Part shown: positions 52,726-58,283 of the stretch, one piece after another
How positions within the stretch are numbered: position 1 is the first letter of the stretch
How the letters are laid out: every line of letters starts with the position of its first letter
NCBI GenBank assembly: GCA_028344335.1
Contig: JAOMAZ010000001.1
Coordinates: forward strand, 75,468 to 133,750
DNA from: Deltaproteobacteria bacterium
Lineage (GTDB): Archaea > Thermoplasmatota > Poseidoniia > Poseidoniales > Poseidoniaceae
Length of the DNA stretch: 58,283 nt
Direction: 5' to 3'
The notes under the pieces: model-generated
Database searches by the model: none
Seen by the model: only the letters and a program-made list of their open reading frames with translations
What the model was told of the DNA's origin: nothing
Program-made: the position numbers and the translations under genes

Positions 52726-53892
52726 ATGAGCGAGGTCTCCACCCCCAGTGAGGAAGCGCCTCCACTTGTTGATGAGGTTGTAAATCGCCTTGGATTGATT
52801 CGCCTTTCTGATGTTGAACCACGTTTTCGCACCAGCGATCTACACCCAAGTATGAATGCAGTAGATAATTTACAACAGGAATTGATTTTCCATTTCCGCC
52901 TAGCTCGAATGACTTGGAGCATCGCTCACCTACGTGCTTTGGTAATTGGCCTAGCCGCTTTTTTCCTAGGCTCCATATCGCCAGAAACATGGGGTGGTGG
53001 AAACACCATGATTGGAGGATTGCAGGGGATAAAAGAAATCGATGGTTCAGGCTTTTTCTTATTGGTTTCTTCAGTTGGTTTGTGGCTTTGGTTTTTGTTC
53101 GAAATATGGAATTTGTTTCCAATTATGAAAGGGCATTCTGTCAGTTTGATTTTTGCTTGGATATCCATTATGATGAGTATGGTTCTGTTTCATACATCAT
53201 CTCCAAACTTCCCCTTCGAAATTGATGATGGAAATATGCTAGGTGGAGTAGTCACTATCTTTGTCATGGTCTTTATTGTCTACATCTTTTGGAAGGCTGT
53301 TCAAGAAACTCGAGACCAACATGTGCAAGAAGTGCACTACGACCCCGACCCCCGGAAAGTGGAAGAGGCAATGAAGGAGCATAGTCTTGGAGGATGGACT
53401 TTCATTCTAGCCCTCTGGTCACTTACAGTGTTCATCTGCTCTTGGGCAGGAGTTCATTACGTGGCTGACCGGCAATTGTCAATGCCATTCCTTTTGGTCT
53501 TGCATATTACCACAGGTGTTGTTGGTGTCTATGGCTTAATGCATCTTTTATGGTTCCCGCAATTGATGTTAGGCGTTGGCACAACCAAGGTCCTTTCTCG
53601 ACGTGCTCGCGAGGCTATTGCTGACTTAGAGGCGCAGGTTTCTGACGGGATTGAATCAGTGGTTATCCACAATGATGGCACCTGCCCTGAATGTGGGGAG
53701 GGAGTTGGAATCAATCGCTCTCCGGAAGGTGATGCCGTTGCTAATTGTCCTAAAGTTGGTTGCACTGGTAGTGCTGTTGTTAATTCTGATTGTGATATTT
53801 GTAAGACTAAGATTCCTTCACGGTTTACTTGTTCTGCCTGTGGAATTAATGCTCCAGTTATGGATTTCTTGAGTGATTCGGAGGCATGGTAG
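52726..53892 (+). CDS. Polytopic membrane protein with C-terminal zinc ribbon
   Basis: 388 aa from the ATG at 52726; the track start at 52681 is a TTG. It is not a family I recognise. A hydrophilic N-terminal ~75 residues is followed by roughly six membrane helices (ALVIGLAAFFLGSI; GFFLLVSSVGLWLWFLFEIW; SVSLIFAWISIMMSMVLF; GGVVTIFVMVFIVYIFW; WTFILALWSLTVFICSWAGV; FLLVLHITTGVVGVYGLMHLLWF). The cytoplasmic end has three Cys pairs (CPECGEG, CDICKTK, CSACGIN) plus NCPKVGC, so one or two zinc ribbons. The stop overlaps the start of the cysteine desulfurase by 7 nt, so the two are coupled. Confidence 0.78.
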   Translation: MSEVSTPSEEAPPLVDEVVNRLGLIRLSDVEPRFRTSDLHPSMNAVDNLQQELIFHFRLARMTWSIAHLRALVIGLAAFFLGSISPETWGGGNTMIGGLQGIKEIDGSGFFLLVSSVGLWLWFLFEIWNLFPIMKGHSVSLIFAWISIMMSMVLFHTSSPNFPFEIDDGNMLGGVVTIFVMVFIVYIFWKAVQETRDQHVQEVHYDPDPRKVEEAMKEHSLGGWTFILALWSLTVFICSWAGVHYVADRQLSMPFLLVLHITTGVVGVYGLMHLLWFPQLMLGVGTTKVLSRRAREAIADLEAQVSDGIESVVIHNDGTCPECGEGVGINRSPEGDAVANCPKVGCTGSAVVNSDCDICKTKIPSRFTCSACGINAPVMDFLSDSEAW

Positions 53893-55115
53893 TGTCAGAT
53901 TTCATAGCTAGACGTGATGATTTTCCCACTTTACGTGGGAATGATGCTCCTCTTTACTTTGATAATGCCTGTATGACTTTGAAACCTCAATCAGTTATTG
54001 ATGAGATTCAAAATTATTACACATCACACCCTAGTTGTGGTGGACGTAGTGTGCACCGATATGCAAATCAAGTTAGTCAAAAAATGGTTATTTCTCGACG
54101 TCGCCTTTCATCATTCATCAATTCTCCCAATACTGAACAAGTTGTGTTTACTAAAAATGCAACCAATTCCCTTAACCAAATTGCTAAGGGTTTGTCTTGG
54201 CAAGAGGGAGACATTGTTTTGACCTCTGACCGTGAACACAATAGCAATTTGGTTCCGTGGCTGCAATTAGAGCAAGAGCAGAGGGTTGACCACCGCATAA
54301 TCCCAAGCCTAGAAGACAATTCCTTTGACATGGAAACATTTGAACTGATGTGTGCTGATGCCGGTTCTAAATTGAAGGTAGTTTCATTGCCTCAAGTAGG
54401 AAACTTGGATGGAGTTGAGTTTCCAGTCAAGGCTGCTGCAAAAATAGCACATGATCATGGCGGACTGATGGTAGTAGATGCTGCTCAATCAGCACCACAC
54501 ATGCCAATTGATGTACAAGATTTGGATGCTGATTTTATTGCTTTTAGCCTACATAAAATGCTGGGTCCCTCAGGGATGGGTGCTATGTGGGGTAAAGCTG
54601 AGTTACTAGATGGACTTCGCACCCTTTCTGCTGGAGGCGAGACGGTGATTTCATCTGATTACGATGGCATGAAGTGGGCTAATAGCCCTCATCGCTTTGA
54701 AGGTGGTTTGGATAATTATGCAGGTATTTTAGGAACGGGTGCTGCCATTGAATACCTCTCTGGAATGAAAATGAATGCTATTTATGAGCATGAAATTAAG
54801 TTGAATTCAATCCTAACTGAAGGCGTAAAAGACTTGCATGGAATTTCAATTATCGGTCCCCAATCTGCATCTGAAAGAGGTGGTATCTGTTCGATGATGA
54901 TTGAAGGTTTCGATGCCCATGAATTAGCGGTTCTACTCGATGAAACTGCCGGTATAATGGTCCGCAGCGGCATGCATTGTGTGCATTCTTGGTTTAGGAG
55001 TCGTGGCTATGACAACGGCAGTCTAAGGGCTTCTTTTTACTTCTATAATACTGAAGAAGAAGTTCGTAATTTCGTTGACATATTCGGTGAAATCCACACC
55101 GCATTATTCGGATAG
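53886..55115 (+). CDS. Cysteine desulfurase (SufS/Csd-like)
   Basis: 409 aa. PLP type I fold: YFDNACMTLKPQSVIDEIQNYY, GGRSVHRYANQVSQK, VVFTKNATNSLNQIAKGL, and DREHNSNLVPWLQL with the His that stacks on PLP. MVVDAAQSAPHMPIDVQ carries the PLP-binding Asp. The Schiff-base Lys is in AFSLHKMLGPSGMG (~224) and the catalytic Cys in RSGMHCVHSW (~365). It takes sulfur from cysteine for Fe-S clusters or thio-modification. Group II (SufS) features such as RSGxHC are visible. There is no SufBCD scaffold gene nearby. It is sandwiched between the zinc-ribbon membrane protein and the subtilase, with 9 nt to the latter. Confidence 0.93.
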   Translation: MVVSDFIARRDDFPTLRGNDAPLYFDNACMTLKPQSVIDEIQNYYTSHPSCGGRSVHRYANQVSQKMVISRRRLSSFINSPNTEQVVFTKNATNSLNQIAKGLSWQEGDIVLTSDREHNSNLVPWLQLEQEQRVDHRIIPSLEDNSFDMETFELMCADAGSKLKVVSLPQVGNLDGVEFPVKAAAKIAHDHGGLMVVDAAQSAPHMPIDVQDLDADFIAFSLHKMLGPSGMGAMWGKAELLDGLRTLSAGGETVISSDYDGMKWANSPHRFEGGLDNYAGILGTGAAIEYLSGMKMNAIYEHEIKLNSILTEGVKDLHGISIIGPQSASERGGICSMMIEGFDAHELAVLLDETAGIMVRSGMHCVHSWFRSRGYDNGSLRASFYFYNTEEEVRNFVDIFGEIHTALFG

Positions 55116-55124
55116 GGTGAAGTT

Positions 55125-56267
55125 ATGGATACTAATGATCTAGTTGATGAATCTCTCCCTCCTGTTGTTGACTCACGACAATTAGAAGATGATCTGGATA
55201 GCCTGCGAATGTTATTCACTTGGTTGATAGGAATAACCATCATTGTAGCTGCTGGTATCGGCTATGTTGTCATTAAGAATTGGCTTCAAGATAGTATGGT
55301 CTCTGGACCGCCTGCGGAACTATTAGCTAATCAAGCAGCATTCAATCAGTTAATCCAACTTGATGAAGTAGATGGCTTGACTGGTCAAGGAGTTACTATG
55401 TGTATTGTAGATTCTGGAATTGACATGAGTCACGAGGCATTGAAGAATGTCAATCTGGCAGGCTGGAAAGATTTCATTGGCAATGAGACTGAAGCCTATG
55501 ATGACCAAGGACACGGAACAATGATGGCTGGAATTATTGTTGCAGGTGATGGTATGAAAAGCGTTGCTCCAAATGTCGAATTATATGTTGCAAAGGCACT
55601 GGCCAAAAATGGTTCAGGTAGCGATGCTGGAGTTAGCGATGCAATAGATTGGTGTGTTGACCAAGGTGCTGATATCATTTCTTTATCATTGGGCGGAGCG
55701 CCTGGGATAATCCCCTCTGCCTTTGAAGGAAGTTCATCTTCATCGGCTGCTAGAGATGCTATCGATGCTGGAATATTGGTAGTTGCGGCTGCTGGGAATG
55801 ATGGGGATGAGCCATCCGACGACAATGTAGATTCCCCTGGTGGAGAAGAAGATGTCATTTGTGTTGGAGCAGTTGACAGACATGGAAACTTATGGGCTAA
55901 ATCATCTAAGGGAGATAATAACGGCAATATTTGGCCGGTTCTGCTACCTAGAAATGATCCCGATAAAAAACCCGAATTGGTAGCCCCTGGGATGGATATC
56001 CCAGTCATACTCCCAGACAACCGCTATGGGTATAGCAGTGGAACAAGTGCTTCTACGGCTTTTGTTTCGGGTGCTTTGTCTCTGTTGCTAGAAGATAGGC
56101 CAGACTTGCAACATGATGGCTCGGCAGGTGGAGGAGAGACTGTTGAAAATATCAAACAATGGCTGATGGATAGCGTTCATCCTAAATCTGGGCAAACTGA
56201 CCATGATGACCATTATGGCTATGGGATGCTGCAAATCCTTGCTCTTTTGGATGCTGCAAATAATTGA
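55125..56267 (+). CDS. Membrane-anchored subtilisin-like serine protease (S8)
   Basis: 380 aa. An acidic N-terminus and one helix (LFTWLIGITIIVAAGIGYVVI, ~30-50) make it a type II signal anchor with the peptidase outside. The triad is Asp in TMCIVDSGIDMSHEAL (~97), His in YDDQGHGTMMAGII (~130) and Ser in YGYSSGTSASTAFVSGALSLL (~308). VVAAAGNDGD holds the oxyanion Asn. The pro-domain is short or missing: the sequence runs from the helix to the catalytic Asp in about 45 residues. SD-like GGGTGAAG precedes the ATG. A cell-surface endopeptidase for proteins or peptides is the likely role. The stop is 1 nt from the end of the convergent methyltransferase. Confidence 0.93.
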   Translation: MDTNDLVDESLPPVVDSRQLEDDLDSLRMLFTWLIGITIIVAAGIGYVVIKNWLQDSMVSGPPAELLANQAAFNQLIQLDEVDGLTGQGVTMCIVDSGIDMSHEALKNVNLAGWKDFIGNETEAYDDQGHGTMMAGIIVAGDGMKSVAPNVELYVAKALAKNGSGSDAGVSDAIDWCVDQGADIISLSLGGAPGIIPSAFEGSSSSSAARDAIDAGILVVAAAGNDGDEPSDDNVDSPGGEEDVICVGAVDRHGNLWAKSSKGDNNGNIWPVLLPRNDPDKKPELVAPGMDIPVILPDNRYGYSSGTSASTAFVSGALSLLLEDRPDLQHDGSAGGGETVENIKQWLMDSVHPKSGQTDHDDHYGYGMLQILALLDAANN

Positions 56268-56268
56268 T

Positions 56269-57015
56269 TCACTTCTTTATTATCGCTACTAATGTGCCAC
56301 CAGTTATTGGTTGGAATGCTAAATGATGAGTGGTTGATAATTCTTTGATTAAATCCATCCACCCTTGGAAGGCGGAAATTCTTGCTTGGCCAAATTCATC
56401 ATCTTCTGCAGGGTCATCGGTTGGTACTTCAGGTTCTGCAGTAAGAATTATTCCTCCCCCCGATAGTAATGGCAAGGCTTGTCGGATACACTCGCTTTTC
56501 TCCTCTCCCACGTCGACAATAATGAGGTCCGCTGGGTAATTGAGTGGGCAATCCCCCATACTTCCCTGTGCCGCAGCATTGGCACTACTGGCTGCTGCTA
56601 ATTTCCAGGCCTTTGCTTCTGCACAAATAGTGCCAAATTTAGCAACCCTAGTCCTGGCCCAATCATCAGCGTCATAGCGCTTGATTAAACGATTGATAAT
56701 GATGCCAAACTTTGGACCTGCTTCAACTAATTCATAGGCCTCAGGTTGTTCACTCTCTCTTTGCCATAAGTCGAATAGCCAAGCAGAAAGATTACCAATT
56801 CCAGCTCCTATTTCAATCACGACTTTAGGTTTTATTCGGTGGACTATATCACGAATTCTTCGTATCATTGAAAGTGGTAGAGCAGATAATTCCATGTGCT
56901 TTAGTTGGGTACTAATATTGGCAGCTATTTCGGGTTCTTTGCGAGGTTGACTTGGATCTTTAGCCAATAGAGAAGCGAGAGCCTCATCGAGTTGGAGAAC
57001 CTTGCCGTCGCCCAT
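56269..57015 (-). CDS. SAM-dependent methyltransferase (class I)
   Basis: 248 aa. Residues ~60-85 give the SAM-binding motif VVIEIGAGIGNLSAWLFDLW. A later acidic strand (LIIVDVGEEKSECIRQALPLLSGGGIILTAEPEVP) is a motif of O-methyltransferase type folds like the catechol/caffeoyl-CoA group. The N-terminal ~55 residues are helical (LQLDEALASLLAKD; EPEIAANISTQLKHMEL). There is no signal or membrane helix. The substrate is unknown; a small-molecule or protein O- or N-methyltransferase is compatible. It is divergent from the HVO_0476-like gene across about 100 bp. Confidence 0.83.
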   Translation of the reverse strand: MGDGKVLQLDEALASLLAKDPSQPRKEPEIAANISTQLKHMELSALPLSMIRRIRDIVHRIKPKVVIEIGAGIGNLSAWLFDLWQRESEQPEAYELVEAGPKFGIIINRLIKRYDADDWARTRVAKFGTICAEAKAWKLAAASSANAAAQGSMGDCPLNYPADLIIVDVGEEKSECIRQALPLLSGGGIILTAEPEVPTDDPAEDDEFGQARISAFQGWMDLIKELSTTHHLAFQPITGGTLVAIIKK

Positions 57016-57118
57016 GCCTTGACCCTAAGTCTACTCGCTTTCAACTCATTGTTTGGATTGCCTGCATCCATCGCCTTGAAAAAGGACCGTTCAGGCCCCA
57101 GTGCTGAGGTTGTAGGCC

Positions 57119-57847
57119 ATGAATGACGAAGAGGTAGAGGAAGGCATTATGGAAAATGCCACCAAGTGCCCTGGTTGTGGAGGAATGACCGGTCATGAAG
57201 TTCTACGAGAACGGCAGCGTGGAACGGGTGTTGATTTCCTCTTGAAGTGTGAAGAGTGCGACAAAGTGCACACCATTGAATTCCGCACTCCACCTCCAAA
57301 GATTATTCCTTTCATGCTGACTGACGGTCCAGAAAGTTTTGTTGTGAAACTCGAATTAGATCTTGATGAAATCATTACCGAGGGTGATGTCTTTGAACAT
57401 GATGAAATGCAATGGATGGTTACTCGTATCGAAGACTTAGAAGACAAGCCACGCCGCAAGCGCGGAGTTGATAGGATCAATAGGATAATAGCTATTCGAA
57501 GCGATTTAGTCAGGGTTAAGATAACCATGACAATTGGTGAGGATTCAGAAGCAAGTCTCATGTTAGTACCTGGAGACAAGGAGTTTGTTGCTGGAGGAAT
57601 TATCAAACACGAAGGGGAAAAGTGGCGCATACGTGCCCTTCATTCAGGCACAGGTAGAACACTATCTGGAAAGATGATGGCAAGGGAAATCAAACGGATG
57701 TACCTGCACGAGCCACCTTCAGAAGTAGAATTTGAGCCGCGCACCGAACAAGAAAGGCGGCGAGCATGGCAAGAAGGGCGACTTGGTCACAATCCAAATC
57801 CGGTTAAACCACCTAATGAAAGAGGCGGCGAAAAGAAGAGGCGTTGA
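57119..57847 (+). CDS. HVO_0476-like zinc finger protein
   Basis: 242 aa. An N-terminal treble-clef type pair CPGCGGMTGHEVLRERQRGTGVDFLLKCEECDKVHTIEF (CxxC-x~28-CxxC) is followed by a ~130-residue beta-rich region (GPESFVVKLELDLDEIITEGDVFEHDEMQWMVTRIEDLEDKPRRK). A basic, Pro-rich C-terminus ends GGEKKRR. This matches the archaeal conserved family represented by HVO_0476. The zinc ribbon and basic tail suggest RNA or ribosome association, but the function is not established. Spacing from the divergent methyltransferase is about 100 bp. Confidence 0.72.
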   Translation: MNDEEVEEGIMENATKCPGCGGMTGHEVLRERQRGTGVDFLLKCEECDKVHTIEFRTPPPKIIPFMLTDGPESFVVKLELDLDEIITEGDVFEHDEMQWMVTRIEDLEDKPRRKRGVDRINRIIAIRSDLVRVKITMTIGEDSEASLMLVPGDKEFVAGGIIKHEGEKWRIRALHSGTGRTLSGKMMAREIKRMYLHEPPSEVEFEPRTEQERRRAWQEGRLGHNPNPVKPPNERGGEKKRR

Positions 57848-57849
57848 AT

Positions 57850-58283
57850 TTAGGTTTTGAAGTTTGACCACTTTCCAGTATTGTCTAAAACTACCCATTT
57901 TTCATTATGAAGCATGGTATGGATACCGAGTTCTGCTCTGTCGCTTCTCTGTAATCCTGATGAACTCCACAATAGATCTTCACGCCAACCACAAAGCCTC
58001 CAAGCGTCATCAGACTCATCCCAAGTAGCGAAATTAACGGGACCTCCCACATCGATAACAATGGTCTCATCACCCAATTCATCAAAGCGAATAATGTGCC
58101 CATTAGTAGAACACAATAACCATCCTCCCTTTGGAGAGTGATAAATTCCAGAAAGTGCTGCTGGCACCTCAATGGCTCCCTGTGATTTTAATTCTCCATC
58201 TTCAGAATCCAACACTGCCCACCCCCCGCCTCTTGTCCAGACAATTATTTCCTCTCCGGTTGATTTCAATGCAATCAACTCCT
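57850..58283 (-). CDS. Beta-propeller-like protein, C-terminal fragment (cut by window edge)
   Basis: About 144 codons are visible; the frame stays open to the right edge, so the N-terminus is missing. Short repeats of the form GGGWAVLDSEDGELKSQG, PKGGWLLCSTNGHIIRFDELG and WRLCGWREDLLWSSSGLQ suggest propeller blades. It ends HNEKWVVLDNTGKWSNFKT. No catalytic motif can be seen. The stop lies 2 nt from the stop of the convergent HVO_0476-like gene. Probably a WD40/PQQ-like repeat protein; not identified. Confidence 0.6.
   Translation of the reverse strand, partial: ELIALKSTGEEIIVWTRGGGWAVLDSEDGELKSQGAIEVPAALSGIYHSPKGGWLLCSTNGHIIRFDELGDETIVIDVGGPVNFATWDESDDAWRLCGWREDLLWSSSGLQRSDRAELGIHTMLHNEKWVVLDNTGKWSNFKT

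Overview
The window looks like a chromosomal segment of a planktonic Marine Group II euryarchaeon (Candidatus Poseidoniales, Thermoplasmatota). This is an inference. Archaeal markers are a 7S/SRP RNA with an archaeal-type Alu domain, an archaeal-class AlaRS, RtcB, archease, an EndA splicing endonuclease, a geranylgeranyl-reductase-family flavoprotein and an HVO_0476-like zinc protein. Bacterial-looking functions sit beside them: a TopB-like topoisomerase, RmuC, a three-subunit transhydrogenase, quinone-type PyrD, type II glutamine synthetase and an M6 peptidase. Very large secreted proteins with Ca-binding repeats complete the picture. Genes are tightly packed, often overlapping by a few bases, and no insertion sequence, phage module or CRISPR array is visible.

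Layout. 1-7.3 kb (+): end of a TSP3-repeat surface protein, a PKD-like membrane-anchored protein, an M24 aminopeptidase and the menaquinone enzyme MqnC. 7.3-16.2 kb (-): a lipoprotein with TSP3 repeats and a PNGase F-like domain, an unknown membrane protein, a geranylgeranyl reductase, TopB and a small unknown protein. 16.3-18.1 kb (+): class 2 PyrD, CcmE and SRP RNA. 18.1-20.7 kb (-): archease, a PfkB kinase with an altered active site, and a winged-helix/TerB-like protein, divergent from EndA. 21.8-26.2 kb (-): M6 protease, TatC with a cysteine-rich extension, and a membrane protein with a CTCH motif. 26.3-28.1 kb (+): TupA-like ATP-grasp and an alpha/beta hydrolase. 28.2-32.3 kb (-): DegT aminotransferase and PntB/PntAB/PntAA, divergent from malate dehydrogenase. 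33.4-40.6 kb: MBL hydrolase, RmuC, Nudix, AlaRS and RtcB. 40.6-52.2 kb (-): a palindrome-rich spacer, a 62-aa protein, a 2166-aa surface protein, glutamine synthetase and a 1104-aa surface protein. 52.3-52.6 kb: divergent tRNA-Ser(GGA) and tRNA-Thr(GGT). 52.7-58.3 kb: a membrane zinc-ribbon protein, cysteine desulfurase, membrane subtilase, methyltransferase, HVO_0476-like protein and a cut-off gene.

How it fits together. MqnC, quinone-linked PyrD, CcmE, PntAB and MDH point to an aerobic or respiratory heterotroph with menaquinone, cytochrome c and proton-driven NADPH supply. Secreted or anchored peptidases (M6, S8), a possible deglycosylating lipoprotein and giant adhesin-like proteins suit a life degrading marine protein and glycoprotein. 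EndA, archease and RtcB make up a complete cut-and-ligate set for tRNA splicing, spread over about 22 kb.

The points I would examine first are the TatC fused to a domain resembling the HdrA N-terminus, the PNGase F-like lipoprotein, the PfkB kinase lacking the GAGD loop next to archease, and a recurring pattern of perfect short dyads just downstream of TATA boxes (glnA, topB) or inside divergent promoters (pnt/mdh).
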